This document shows, in pieces, positions 16,190 through 24,132 of a stretch of 64,000 nucleotides of DNA (position 1 is the stretch's first letter; every line of letters begins with the position of its first letter). A program made the position numbers and the translations under genes. The DNA is from Rhizobium sp. CF080 (GTDB taxonomy: Bacteria > Pseudomonadota > Alphaproteobacteria > Rhizobiales > Rhizobiaceae): assembly GCF_000282095.2 (NCBI RefSeq), contig NZ_AKKC02000009.1:248001-312000 (forward strand), read 5' to 3'. The notes below the pieces were generated by a model, which did no database searches, had not been told where the DNA came from, and saw only the letters and a program-made list of their open reading frames with translations.

Positions 16190-16923
16190 CCAAGGTATCC
16201 GGTGCGCGGGATCAGGTCGTACTTCTTGCCGATCTCATAGGTGATTTCGGTCGGCGTCTGCCCGGCTTCCATTGCAGCGGTGATGCGCTCCGGGTGGTCG
16301 GACACGAGGTCACCGTATCCCCATTGGCGCTCGGCTTCGGCCCGGCAAGCTGTGATGTATTCTTCCGGCGTCATCTTCTTGCGCTGGAAGTCTCGGTTGC
16401 TCGGGTCCGTCGTGCTCCCCTTGTCGGCGGCCACCATGGAGACGAAGATGGTGTGGATGTCAGGGTGGTAAGGCTCGCGGTTGTACTGGTTGTCTTCGGT
16501 GAGGAGCTTCCAGTCTAGCCGGCGAAGGACTTCCGGCACGAACTCCCAATCGTAGGCGTTCACGAACTCGTAGCCTTGCGACTCCGTGTGGGTATGCACC
16601 CGGAGCGCAATGTCGCCGGCTTGCACGGAGCAGTGGCGCATGGCGGACGAGCCGAGCCCTTCGAAGTAGTCCTTCAGCAGATCGTGGTCTCGGTTCTCGC
16701 ACAACCATTCCCAGGCGCAGAGGGCGGCTTCCATCTGCAGGTGGGTGTAGGCGTCAGCATCGCTGAACCTCGCCTTCGGATCATCCTTCACGCTGGCGAA
16801 GACCTCGATGCCGTTGGCGTCCTTACGGGGCTGCTTCTTGATGAAGACGCTCCACGATGTGGTGTCGCCGGCCAGGCTATCAATGTCAGCAGCGTGGGCA
16901 TAGCCGATACGTTTGATGGGCAT
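16186..16923 (-). CDS. Leftward cluster protein of unknown function (245 aa)
   Basis: It starts MPIKRIGYAHAADIDSLAGDTTSWSVFIKK and ends YEIGKKYDLIPRTGYLG. It is a mixed alpha/beta soluble protein rich in Trp and Tyr. I chose the ATG at 16923 with GGAAGAGA upstream and a start-associated palindrome at 16938. No family is recognised. Confidence 0.7.
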   Translation of the reverse strand: MPIKRIGYAHAADIDSLAGDTTSWSVFIKKQPRKDANGIEVFASVKDDPKARFSDADAYTHLQMEAALCAWEWLCENRDHDLLKDYFEGLGSSAMRHCSVQAGDIALRVHTHTESQGYEFVNAYDWEFVPEVLRRLDWKLLTEDNQYNREPYHPDIHTIFVSMVAADKGSTTDPSNRDFQRKKMTPEEYITACRAEAERQWGYGDLVSDHPERITAAMEAGQTPTEITYEIGKKYDLIPRTGYLG

Positions 16924-16937
16924 GGTCTCTTCCTTTC

Positions 16938-16947
16938 GCATGATTGC
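16938..16947 (-). repeat. Start-associated palindrome, copy 3
   Basis: The sequence is GCATGATTGC within CGCATGATTGCG, 14 nt upstream of the start of the 245-aa gene. Confidence 0.7.
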
Positions 16948-16954
16948 GGTGTGG

Positions 16955-17239
16955 TCAGGTGGCAACGCCGAGCGAGGCGGCGGTGCAGTTAGCGATAATG
17001 TGTGGCGGGATGATCGAGATCAGATACTCTCGAAGCTTGTCAGGCACATCGATGGTGCCGACGCCGTCAGCGCTTAGCCTTGTGCAGGTGCCGAAGACTC
17101 TTTGCTCGACCATGTAGATTGCATACCAGCGAGGGGCGCGACCATTGCTGAAGTCGATATAGATTCTGTCTTTCGTGCTGAATGAGGCCGCGATGTAGAT
17201 CTCGGTGATGCGGTGCCGGATGCGGGCCGGGTCAACCAT
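16955..17239 (-). CDS. Small protein, possible paralogue-family member (94 aa)
   Basis: MVDPARIRHRITEIYIAASFSTKDRIYIDF... ends IIPPHIIANCTAASLGVAT. The C-terminal IA..tAaSL matches the end motif of the local paralogue family, but the central motif is not clear. The ATG follows directly on the upstream TAG. Confidence 0.6.
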   Translation of the reverse strand: MVDPARIRHRITEIYIAASFSTKDRIYIDFSNGRAPRWYAIYMVEQRVFGTCTRLSADGVGTIDVPDKLREYLISIIPPHIIANCTAASLGVAT

Positions 17240-17419
17240 CTATTTCGGCACCCGGATCTTCGCCACGCTGTAGGGCTCGGCCGCCATGGGGTTAAGGCGA
17301 CCGTCTCCGTAGATGGTGTGGTCTTGGAGGTGGTTGCGGACCGCATAGACCGCCTGCTTCTTGGACAGCAGGGCATCGAACCGCACCCGGATTGTGATTT
17401 CGTGAGTCGTGCTCTTCAT
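17240..17419 (-). CDS. Small protein of unknown function (59 aa)
   Basis: The sequence is MKSTTHEITIRVRFDALLSKKQAVYAVRNHL..., a compact beta-alpha-beta-like chain. I chose the ATG at 17419 because AGGAGG lies 7 nt before it; the earlier ATG at 17425 overlaps the upstream stop but is too close to the Shine-Dalgarno. Confidence 0.65.
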   Translation of the reverse strand: MKSTTHEITIRVRFDALLSKKQAVYAVRNHLQDHTIYGDGRLNPMAAEPYSVAKIRVPK

Positions 17420-17421
17420 GG

Positions 17422-18057
17422 TCATGCCTCCTTGGTGCAGAAGGCCTTGGCCCGGTCGATCAGCTTCGCCAACTCTGCGGAGTGGTGCGTCTCGTTCTTG
17501 ATCTCGGCGAGGGCAGCCAGTTCTTTCACCAGATGGCAGGCCTCCCAGCTGAAGGGCTCGCCGTCCTTGCGCATGTCCATCTCCACGCCATCGCCGCCCC
17601 ACTTGTCGTCGTCGTTGGGGTCGTCCTCGTCCGGGCCATAGACGATCATAGTTTGGTCGCCTTCGATGGCGTCATCGATCGAGTAGTTGAAGTCGTCGTG
17701 CCTCAAGGTCGTTGCCTTCGCGACGGCCTCGTCGAAGCTTGTTGCCTGCACTTCGGTGTCGCACTCACCGCGGAAGGTGGCGAACAGGCGGACGCCGTAG
17801 GTGCGGAGCACGGGCTCGTCGTCTTCGCCGTCGCTGTCCTCGTTCGCCTCGATCTCCGCCATGTTGATCGCGCTCTGCATCACGTTCCGTGCAGTGTCGG
17901 CATCGAGTTGGCAGCGGAGGCGAAGGAAGTGGAAGACGTTGGTGACCAGGTCTTTCGCCTTCGTCTGGTCGTCCTCGCCGTGCATGGGGTGGGACAGGGT
18001 GAAGGCGTCGATAGCCAGAGCTGCGTAGGATGCGCGGTCTGCATTGTCTGGTGTCAT
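17422..18057 (-). CDS. Acidic protein of unknown function (211 aa)
   Basis: This very acidic protein starts MTPDNADRASYAALAIDAFTL. Acidic runs (EIEANEDSDGEDDEP, PDEDDPNDDDKWGGDG) could mimic DNA or be flexible linkers. The AAGGAG ribosome site and palindrome at 18075 mark the start at 18057. No family is recognised. Confidence 0.7.
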   Translation of the reverse strand: MTPDNADRASYAALAIDAFTLSHPMHGEDDQTKAKDLVTNVFHFLRLRCQLDADTARNVMQSAINMAEIEANEDSDGEDDEPVLRTYGVRLFATFRGECDTEVQATSFDEAVAKATTLRHDDFNYSIDDAIEGDQTMIVYGPDEDDPNDDDKWGGDGVEMDMRKDGEPFSWEACHLVKELAALAEIKNETHHSAELAKLIDRAKAFCTKEA

Positions 18058-18074
18058 GGGGGTTCTCCTTTGTT

Positions 18075-18086
18075 GCCATAGCTGGC
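18075..18086 (-). repeat. Start-associated palindrome, copy 4
   Basis: The sequence is GCCATAGCTGGC (arms GCCA/TGGC), 17 nt upstream of the acidic-protein start, followed on the sense strand by ACAAAGGAGA. Confidence 0.7.
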
Positions 18087-18125
18087 GGGGTGGACTCCGT
18101 CCGCATCCGGTCCCATAATCCCGGC

Positions 18126-18329
18126 ATGCCAGACATTGACTGGAATAAAGCGCCAAAGGCGGCGCGGTGGTGGGCGATGGACAAGGATGGCGAGGCACAC
18201 TGGTTCTGCGCCCCGGATGTCGCTGCGTTCACAGACTTCTGGTTCAGCGAGCCTATGCTGGCACCGAAATTCGGCTACGATGGCGATTGGCGGCAAAGCC
18301 TAGTTGAGAGGCCAGCCGTCAAAAGCTGA
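18126..18329 (+). CDS. Rightward small gene inside leftward cluster (67 aa)
   Basis: MPDIDWNKAPKAARWWAMDKDGEAHWFCAPD... has the look of phage proteins that start IdWsKAP.gA.hw. It fills a stretch (18058-18318) where the minus strand has no credible gene. The last 11 nt overlap the end of the leftward VWA-like gene. No strong ribosome binding site is visible. Confidence 0.5.
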   Translation: MPDIDWNKAPKAARWWAMDKDGEAHWFCAPDVAAFTDFWFSEPMLAPKFGYDGDWRQSLVERPAVKS

Positions 18330-19479
18330 TGCTGATCGGCTCACCGAACGGCAGATCCGCCGTCAGCTCGTCGAACCTACGCGGGTCACCGTAGACTCCC
18401 CACAGGACCGGGATTTCCGGATCGTTGCCGAAGTCGTAGACCTCGAGGTCGGTCAGGTAGATGATGAACCGCGCTTCCGGGAACCGCTCCATGATAACGT
18501 TGAAGGAGTCGCGGAAAGCGGTACCGCCCCCGCCGACCGGCCGGAGCACCAGCTCGTCGCCGTTCTCGAACTCCTCGATCGCCTGCACCTTGGCGTCGGC
18601 ATAGATCACGGTCAGCTTGTCGATCGCGCCTTCCATGTATGCGCCGTTGATCTCCGCCGCGAAGTCCTTGCAAGGCTTGTCGTCGAAGACGGAGCCGGAG
18701 GAATCCTGCACGATGATGCCATGGCTGACGCCGTCGCTGATCGTGCCGGGGGTGACGAAGCCGAGCGGCAACATGCGCCGGTTCGGTTTCGACCAGCTGA
18801 AATCCCGAGTCATGCTCTCGTCGATGAAGCGGCGGAGCATCGCGCGCCAGTCGACCTTGGGCCGGAGCAGCTCTTCCACGAGCTTGGCGATGTTGGCGGG
18901 TAGTTTGCCAGCCTGCGCTCCCTTGGCGGCCATGGCGGCCTGCTGGATCTGCACGTTCATCTCCGCCTCGAGCTCGGCAATGGTCGACTGGTCATGTGGG
19001 GCGCAGCCGTCGAGGACACCGCCGCAACCGCCGCCGTCCATGCTGTTCTCGTCGGAGTCGTCGCCGTTGTTCTCGTCGTCGAGGATACGGTAGATTTCCT
19101 CCGCGGACAGGCCGGTGAAGCGCGGCTCGAGCAGCCCGCACTCCGGCATCTTGCCCACCTTGCACTCGACCAGCTCGCCGTTGATGGCGTAGTCGGCCGC
19201 CTTGTTCCACCGGCCGGGCTTGCGGTGCTGCCGGCGGGTGTGATGCTTCAGCGCATTGTGCATGACCTCGTGGGCCAGGACGAACACCAGCTCGTCCTTC
19301 TTCAGGCTCATGACGAACGGCGTGTGGTAGTAGAGGTGGCGGCCGTCGGTTGCCATCGTGTCGATGCGCGGGTCATCGGTCGCATCGATCTTCTTCAGCT
19401 GCAGCATGAGCACACCGAAGAATGGGTGGTCCCACAGCAGGCCGGTCTGCGCGGCGAGGATCTTGTCTTGGACGTTCAT
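18319..19479 (-). CDS. VWA-like metallopeptidase (DUF2201-type, 386 aa)
   Basis: LAHEVMHNALKHHTRR (HEVMH at 70-74) is a zinc-peptidase motif as in the putative metallopeptidase domain that precedes DUF2201. The C-terminal half has VQDSSGSVFDDK, like a VWA/MIDAS D-x-S-x-S, and FIIYLTDLEVYDFG. This family usually pairs with MoxR ATPases, as here (gene at 21245-22252), suggesting a chaperone-like ATPase/VWA pair. I chose the ATG at 19479 for its 7-nt spacing from AAGGGA. Confidence 0.82.
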   Translation of the reverse strand: MNVQDKILAAQTGLLWDHPFFGVLMLQLKKIDATDDPRIDTMATDGRHLYYHTPFVMSLKKDELVFVLAHEVMHNALKHHTRRQHRKPGRWNKAADYAINGELVECKVGKMPECGLLEPRFTGLSAEEIYRILDDENNGDDSDENSMDGGGCGGVLDGCAPHDQSTIAELEAEMNVQIQQAAMAAKGAQAGKLPANIAKLVEELLRPKVDWRAMLRRFIDESMTRDFSWSKPNRRMLPLGFVTPGTISDGVSHGIIVQDSSGSVFDDKPCKDFAAEINGAYMEGAIDKLTVIYADAKVQAIEEFENGDELVLRPVGGGGTAFRDSFNVIMERFPEARFIIYLTDLEVYDFGNDPEIPVLWGVYGDPRRFDELTADLPFGEPISISF

Positions 19480-19481
19480 GG

Positions 19482-19793
19482 TCATGTCCCTTGTGCATGG
19501 TTGCGGGTGAGGATGGCCGCCAACCCGACGGCCAATTGTTGCTGAGTGAGTTGGGTTCGGAGGATGCCGGCCAGGTGATGGTTGCTGGCGTTCATCTGGC
19601 CGATCGGCCTATCCCTCCGGATGATGTAGACGTTGAACGTCCGGGTGTCGGTGAGCAGGCACAAGCAGTATTCGTGATCGCGGTCTCGCTTGCGGCGGAA
19701 GCGCCAGATGTAGGCCCAATTTTGCAGCCCATCGTCAGGCTGAGGCGGGCGGATATTCGCCAGCCACGCTTGCTTGCGGGCTTCGCTGGTCAT
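19482..19793 (-). CDS. Small paralogue-family protein (103 aa)
   Basis: It contains WAYIWRFRRKRDRDHEYCLCLLTDTRTFNVYII and ends QLAVGLAAILTRNHAQGT, matching the family pattern (y.L.l.tDTRtF ... A..lAaiL). The start is ATGA-coupled. Its last codons contain the palindrome of the downstream gene, so coding and signal overlap. Confidence 0.65.
   Translation of the reverse strand: MTSEARKQAWLANIRPPQPDDGLQNWAYIWRFRRKRDRDHEYCLCLLTDTRTFNVYIIRRDRPIGQMNASNHHLAGILRTQLTQQQLAVGLAAILTRNHAQGT
19495..19504 (-). repeat. Start-associated palindrome, copy 5
   Basis: The sequence is GCATGGTTGC, 15 nt upstream of the VWA-like gene start. It lies inside the last codons of the preceding gene. Confidence 0.6.
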
Positions 19794-20158
19794 GGGTGCA
19801 TCGCGTTCCACGCATCTTTCATGTAGCCGACGGCGTCGGCGGCATGGGTGTCGGCTTGTCGAGTGGCCGCCGCCTTGGATGCGCGCTGCCAGATTGTCGG
19901 GCTTATCGAGGCTGCGACACATGCGGCCAGCGCCCTGGGACCGATCGCTTCCTTGCCGATGTCGATCTCATCCGGCTTTGCTGCTCGCCATTTCTGCCAT
20001 GGGCTGACCTTGCTGTAGCGGCGACGGTAATCTCCGTTGAAGCGGCGGTCGATCACGTCATACTCAAGCCGGATCTCCATCGTGCAGGCCTTGCTGGTCC
20101 GGTCGCGGATGAGCCAGTTGAAGGGCTTCACTTCTTTGACGCTGTAAGTGCGGGGCAC
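19790..20158 (-). CDS. Small paralogue-family protein (122 aa)
   Basis: It starts GTG after GGAGGTAACA: VPRTYSVKEVKPFNWLIRDRTSKACTMEIRLEYDVIDRRFNGDY.... The second half includes ALAACVAASISPTIWQRASKA. Both match the local family (W.i....... .i.LeyD...rrF ... lAa.vAaSi), here with an extra C-terminal helix. Function unknown. Confidence 0.65.
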   Translation of the reverse strand: MPRTYSVKEVKPFNWLIRDRTSKACTMEIRLEYDVIDRRFNGDYRRRYSKVSPWQKWRAAKPDEIDIGKEAIGPRALAACVAASISPTIWQRASKAAATRQADTHAADAVGYMKDAWNAMHP

Positions 20159-20160
20159 TG

Positions 20161-20553
20161 TTACCTCCGTGTGATTGCCAGTGCCGTCGCCCTTGCGATG
20201 TCGGCAGCCGAGAGTTTCGATTTCAGGATGTCGGTGACGTTGCCTTCCTGCGTGAGCGTGGCGTCACCTTCGATGAACATCTTGGGGTGAATGCAGGGGC
20301 CGGCTTCAGCCTCGATGCCTTGGGATCGAAGGCCCATGCGGTTTCGCCGACCATCCAGCGAGGGCTTGCCGGTGTTGCTCGCCAGAAACTTGCGGGTCTT
20401 GGGGGTGTAGGTGAGAACCCAATGGGACATCTCACCATCGCCGCGGATGCCGAAGAAATACCAGCGCAGCTCTTGCGTGGTCGGCTTCCCGTCGAGGATG
20501 ACTCGCGTCTCCTCCGGTGCGAAAGGCCCGAAGACTTTGCGAATGATCGGCAT
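20161..20553 (-). CDS. Small paralogue-family protein (130 aa)
   Basis: A clear member: LRWYFFGIRGDGEMSHWVLTYTPKTRKFLASNTG..., ending DIARATALAITRR. The ATG at 20553 lies 5 nt after GGGAGG. The end of the coding sequence, GGCAATCACACGGAGG, looks like a decayed start-associated element for the next gene. Confidence 0.7.
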   Translation of the reverse strand: MPIIRKVFGPFAPEETRVILDGKPTTQELRWYFFGIRGDGEMSHWVLTYTPKTRKFLASNTGKPSLDGRRNRMGLRSQGIEAEAGPCIHPKMFIEGDATLTQEGNVTDILKSKLSAADIARATALAITRR

Positions 20554-20891
20554 CATTTCCTCCCGTAGTTGAGGGCGGCTATTGTGGCCCGGGCGATACG
20601 CTCATCGCCCAGGCGGTCTCTTAGAATGTCGGTGACGCGGGCGCCTTCGATCACACCGCGCTGCGTTTCGGGCAGCATGTCGAGGCTGCCTTGCTCGGCC
20701 AGCCGCTTCGCATACTTGGACTCGTTGCCGCCGGTGTGGTGCTTCACCCGGAACTTGCGGGTGTCGAGGAAGAAGGTCAGCGTGTAGCCTCGCACGTCGC
20801 CGTCCATGAGCACGCAGGAGAAGAACCACTTGAAGCCGTAGCCTTTGATCTCCTCACGGTACGGGCCCCACACTGCCTTGAACTTAGCCAT
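20553..20891 (-). CDS. Small paralogue-family protein (112 aa)
   Basis: A clear member: GFKWFFSCVLMDGDVRGYTLTFFLDTRKFRVKHHTGGNESKYAKRL, ending ERIARATIAALNYGRK. It overlaps its neighbours at both ends by a few bases, so the group is translated as a coupled string. Confidence 0.7.
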   Translation of the reverse strand: MAKFKAVWGPYREEIKGYGFKWFFSCVLMDGDVRGYTLTFFLDTRKFRVKHHTGGNESKYAKRLAEQGSLDMLPETQRGVIEGARVTDILRDRLGDERIARATIAALNYGRK

Positions 20892-21252
20892 CCATGCGGC
20901 CTCCGCGGAGTGATATCGCCGTCACTTCAGCGATGTCTTCGGGTTTGAGCATCGACTTCATGGCGACAGCCACGCTGCCCTTTGGGAGCATGTGGCGGAG
21001 CACTGCGATCGGGCGGTAGATGTCCGCCAGATCCTTCGCATGGATCTTGTCCCAATAGGTGACCGTCAGAGGATTCGACGTGAACTTCTTCGTCTCGAGG
21101 CTGAAGCACAGGTGCCACCGGCGGATCTCACCGGCGGGTGTGACGCCGATGAACTCCCACTTGCAAATCTGCACGATCCGATCGGGATAGACGCCAGCGT
21201 CCGCCGTCTTGTAGGACAGCGGACCGGCGATCCAATGCACCCCCTTATCCAA
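20884..21252 (-). CDS. Small paralogue-family protein (122 aa)
   Basis: It contains KWEFIGVTPAGEIRRWHLCFSLETKKFTSNPL and LKPEDIAEVTAISLRGGRMDG, fitting the family. The start is TTG 21252, just before the MoxR stop, with AGGA 8 nt upstream; a GTG four codons later is an alternative. Confidence 0.65.
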   Translation of the reverse strand: MDKGVHWIAGPLSYKTADAGVYPDRIVQICKWEFIGVTPAGEIRRWHLCFSLETKKFTSNPLTVTYWDKIHAKDLADIYRPIAVLRHMLPKGSVAVAMKSMLKPEDIAEVTAISLRGGRMDG

Positions 21253-22252
21253 GGGTCACATCCTGGTTCCGCACCGCCCAATCCGTGAAGGTCTGAGTGT
21301 GCGACAGGCCCGGGTCACGACGGACGGCATCGACCGCCATCATGATCTCGAACTCACGGGCAGGAATGCGTCGGATGTAGGTCATGGCGTTCTCGAAGGT
21401 CTTGGCATCGGCGCGACGGCCCAGTGCTGCCGAGATGGCAAACCGTGCCGACGGATCATCCGGAAGCGGCGCGCTGTTCGGGTTGGCGAGGACCAGATCC
21501 AGCGACGGGAGCTTCTGATAGACGCGGATGAAGCCTTCCAGCTCGCCGGCAGCACCATCGCCGACCACACCGGAGACCAGCGACAAGCGCCGGCTCGAGT
21601 CCTTGCCGATGTATTTGGCCGCCTGTTCCCACGAGCGGGGGGTGGGGAAGGCGCGGTCATCGGAGGACTCCGGCATCTTGTGGATGAGGTGCGGCCGGAA
21701 GCGGAGGAAGGCAATCATGATCGGGTCCATGCCGATCTTGTTGAAGTGCTCCACATGCACGTTGTCGTGGCCGGCGCTTGTGTCCGCCTCGACATCGATA
21801 TGAGCGAAGCGGTTGGCGAGCGCCGTCGGCATGCGCTGTGCTGCTGCGCGGTCCGTCTGGCGGTTACCAGCTGCAACCACGCGCCAGCCCTTGGGGAGCA
21901 CGTAGTCGCCGACCTTGCGATCGAGGACCAGGCCGAACATGGCGGCCATCATCGACGGCGGCGCGGCGTTGAGCTCGTCGAGGAAGAGGATGCCTTCCGG
22001 ACCGTCGCGCTCCACCTGTGGAAACTCGTCGGGCACCTTCCATTTCGTGGTGTCGCCGGAGATATCGGGCAGACCCATGAGGGCGACCGAGTCACGGGTG
22101 GAAGCGCGGAAGTCGATCAGGTTCCAGCCGCGGCTATCCGCAATCTGCTGTGTTGCCTGCGATTTGCCGCAGCCGGGTGGGCCCCACATGAACGCCGGCG
22201 TGTCCTCATCGAGGTAGTCGTTCAGGTTCAGGGCAGCAGTTTTAATGTGCAT
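21245..22252 (-). CDS. MoxR-type AAA+ ATPase (335 aa)
   Basis: FMWGPPGCGKS (Walker A, 24-31), ILFLDELNAAP (Walker B, 88-97) and RVVAAGNRQTDRAA (sensor 1 region) define a MoxR/CbbQ-like AAA+ ATPase. With the DUF3150 gene (23165-24061) and the VWA-like gene (18319-19479) it forms a trio seen in other phages of Gram-negative hosts. It may remodel protein complexes. The start is ATG 22252 after AAGGAGACGACCA. Confidence 0.85.
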   Translation of the reverse strand: MHIKTAALNLNDYLDEDTPAFMWGPPGCGKSQATQQIADSRGWNLIDFRASTRDSVALMGLPDISGDTTKWKVPDEFPQVERDGPEGILFLDELNAAPPSMMAAMFGLVLDRKVGDYVLPKGWRVVAAGNRQTDRAAAQRMPTALANRFAHIDVEADTSAGHDNVHVEHFNKIGMDPIMIAFLRFRPHLIHKMPESSDDRAFPTPRSWEQAAKYIGKDSSRRLSLVSGVVGDGAAGELEGFIRVYQKLPSLDLVLANPNSAPLPDDPSARFAISAALGRRADAKTFENAMTYIRRIPAREFEIMMAVDAVRRDPGLSHTQTFTDWAVRNQDVTLG

Positions 22253-22632
22253 TGGTCGTCTCCTTGTTTGCCATATTCGGCTGGGTCGATGGGAAGGCCG
22301 ATCCTCAAGCGGGTGAGGTCGGCAATGTCGGTGCCGCGCACCATGGAGAAAGCGGCATCGGCAAGCTTGTCGCGCGGGAAGCGCGGGTAGGACAGTTGCG
22401 GGAAGGGTGAGAGGTCTTCCGGCAGGCGGTAGTCGTGGAAGTTGGCGCCATACTTCGGCGCTTTGGCTCCCCAATGATCACGGGCTCGCATCTTGAACGT
22501 CTTGTCGCGTGGCCCGATCAGCGCCTCGTATCGAAGCGTCTTTCCTTCGTCGGAGCGGAAGGCGAACCAGAACTTGAGCCGTCCGAAAACTACCTGCCGG
22601 GCGTAGGGTCCGATCAGGAGTCCGGTGGGCAT
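22228..22632 (-). CDS. Small paralogue-family protein (134 aa)
   Basis: It contains LKFWFAFRSDEGKTLRYEALIGPRDKTFKMRARDH and KLADAAFSMVRGTDIADLTRLRIGL, a diverged version of the family pattern. The 3' end carries the MoxR palindrome within its codons and overlaps the MoxR start by 25 nt. The start is ATG 22632 after GGAAGTGAC. Confidence 0.6.
   Translation of the reverse strand: MPTGLLIGPYARQVVFGRLKFWFAFRSDEGKTLRYEALIGPRDKTFKMRARDHWGAKAPKYGANFHDYRLPEDLSPFPQLSYPRFPRDKLADAAFSMVRGTDIADLTRLRIGLPIDPAEYGKQGDDQCTLKLLP
22270..22281 (-). repeat. Start-associated palindrome, copy 6
   Basis: The sequence is GCCATATTCGGC, 17 nt upstream of the MoxR start, followed on the sense strand by AAACAAGGAGACG. 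It is inside the coding end of the preceding gene. Confidence 0.6.
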
Positions 22633-22633
22633 G

Positions 22634-22996
22634 TCACTTCCAAATGATCTCATCCGGAAACAGGATGGCCGGGCCGCATATGGGCGGCAGCTCCTCCGGG
22701 TCCATCGCCGGGCGCTGGGTCATCATGTTGTTGCGGTAGATTTCGGTCGCCCTAACGTTGCGGATGTGGCGGCCGTTGATGTTGCTGGTCTCTCCGACGA
22801 ACATGTCGCGGCGTTCGCCCTCGTAGAGCACGGCAACATGCTCGACGGGTTCATCGAATGCGTCGGGCAGAAGCCGCTTGATCCAAGTCGAGATTGGCTC
22901 CCTTGTGAAGCGTGGCTCCATGCGGATTTCTTTTGCTTCGCCGAGCGCCGGGATGAGCAAAGCCCGGGCAAACGTTCCTGTTCTGAGGCCGGTCAA
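22634..22996 (-). CDS. Leftward cluster protein of unknown function (120 aa)
   Basis: LTGLRTGTFARALLIPALGEAKEIRMEP... from a TTG at 22996 with AAAGGAGA 6 nt upstream. The central segment HVAVLYEGERRDMFVGETSNINGRHIRNV resembles small beta-barrel phage proteins. It is the first gene after an intrinsic terminator. Confidence 0.65.
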   Translation of the reverse strand: MTGLRTGTFARALLIPALGEAKEIRMEPRFTREPISTWIKRLLPDAFDEPVEHVAVLYEGERRDMFVGETSNINGRHIRNVRATEIYRNNMMTQRPAMDPEELPPICGPAILFPDEIIWK

Positions 22997-23011
22997 TGGG
23001 CTCTCCTTTGT

Positions 23012-23021
23012 GCATGATTGC
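23012..23021 (-). repeat. Start-associated palindrome, copy 7
   Basis: The sequence is GCATGATTGC, 15 nt upstream of the TTG start at 22996. It immediately follows the terminator at 23025-23055 on the sense strand. Confidence 0.7.
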
Positions 23022-23024
23022 GAG

Positions 23025-23055
23025 AAAAAGGGACGCTGGCTCCGGCCAACGTCCC
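23025..23055 (-). terminator. Leftward rho-independent terminator inside the cluster
   Basis: Sense strand: GGGACGTTGGCC / GGCCAGCGTCCC stem, then TTTTT. It separates the DUF3150 gene from the genes further left, so downstream expression needs an internal promoter or antitermination. Confidence 0.75.
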
Positions 23056-23079
23056 CACGTGTTGCGGCGGGTTACTCGA

Positions 23080-23088
23080 TTACTTCAT
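23080..23088 (-). other. Two-codon minigene ATG-AAG-TAA
   Basis: Sense strand AGAGGAGGCGGTC precedes ATG AAG TAA. This is a strong ribosome binding site with a start and a stop after one lysine codon. It is located between the DUF3150 gene and the internal terminator. It may be a relic of a deleted gene or a true minigene. Confidence 0.4.
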
Positions 23089-23164
23089 GACCGCCTCCTC
23101 TGGCTGTTGACGTTCGGGGTGAACCTGCCTTTACGGTCTCCACACCTACCGGGCAGGGATGGGA

Positions 23165-24061
23165 TCAGGCGAGGAAGTCGGACACGCTGTCCAAGATGCG
23201 CTGCGCCTCGGCCGCGGTGTCCTTGCGGACGTTCGCGTCTTCCTTCAGGGCCGCGGCATCGTACTTCGTGAGCGCCTTCAGACGCTCGCCAAGGGCGTCC
23301 AGCTCGGGCGACCCGACGATGTTGAGCGACGGCATGACGCTCACCAGATCCGCGATGTTCTCGACGAGGCTGGAGCGGAAGCCGCCGGTGCGCTCGCCGG
23401 GGGTGAAGCTGTTGAGGCGGTCCACCATGCGCTCTGTCAGGGTGGCAACGCGCTGGTAGACGTCGCGGACCGCGTTCTCGGTCGCCTTCTGCAGCTGCTC
23501 CTCGATATCGGCGCGGATGAGGGCGGCGTGTGCCTCGCTCATGTCGACGCGGAAGTCCGTCGAGGTCGGCACGGGCAGGACCGAATAGACGATGCCGAAC
23601 TTCTCCCGGATCTCGTTGCTGGTCGGGTAGTCGGTCGCCTTGAACAGCTTGCCCATGCGCTTTTGCGCGTCGGTGACGTGCTGGTCGAAGTCGTTCACCA
23701 GCTTATCCACCTCGCGCTGGAACTTGGCGGACTGGACGCGCATCCACGCGGTGAAGGGGAGATAGCCGTCGGCGCTGATGATGCGGCCGCCGTCATTGAG
23801 CCACGGCAGGGTGCGCTCATAGAAGCCGTTGCGGGTTTCGCTGACGAGCGTTTGAATGCCGGCGAGCGCTTCCTTGCTCACCAGCAGCTTGTTGACGCGG
23901 GAGGCGTCGGATGCTGCGTTGTGGGAGTCGTTGAGCTCCTGCGTCACCTGCCGATCAAGCCGGCGGCCGGACCACTGCGAAATCGTCACGCTGACGATCA
24001 TCGCACGGCTGGCGAGGGTGGAGGTGGAGGCAGAGAGGGTAGCTGGGGTCATGGAATTCAC
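23165..24061 (-). CDS. DUF3150-type protein (298 aa)
   Basis: This mostly helical soluble protein contains ISQWSGRRLDRQVTQELND..., LLVSKEALAGIQTLVSETRNGFYERTLPWLNDGGRIISADGYL and later coiled regions, the pattern of the DUF3150 family, which sits beside MoxR/VWA genes in phages. It starts GTG 24061, 7 nt after AGGAG. The role is unknown, probably as a partner of the MoxR ATPase. Confidence 0.75.
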   Translation of the reverse strand: MNSMTPATLSASTSTLASRAMIVSVTISQWSGRRLDRQVTQELNDSHNAASDASRVNKLLVSKEALAGIQTLVSETRNGFYERTLPWLNDGGRIISADGYLPFTAWMRVQSAKFQREVDKLVNDFDQHVTDAQKRMGKLFKATDYPTSNEIREKFGIVYSVLPVPTSTDFRVDMSEAHAALIRADIEEQLQKATENAVRDVYQRVATLTERMVDRLNSFTPGERTGGFRSSLVENIADLVSVMPSLNIVGSPELDALGERLKALTKYDAAALKEDANVRKDTAAEAQRILDSVSDFLA

Positions 24062-24079
24062 GTTCAGTCTCCTTTGGTT

Positions 24080-24091
24080 GCCATGAGTGGC
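24080..24091 (-). repeat. Start-associated palindrome, copy 8
   Basis: The sequence is GCCATGAGTGGC (arms GCCA/TGGC), 18 nt upstream of the DUF3150 gene start, followed by ACCAAAGGAGA on the sense strand. Confidence 0.7.
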
Positions 24092-24132
24092 GGGGGCGGT
24101 GGAATCTACACGCGGGATTGCGTGGACAGAAG

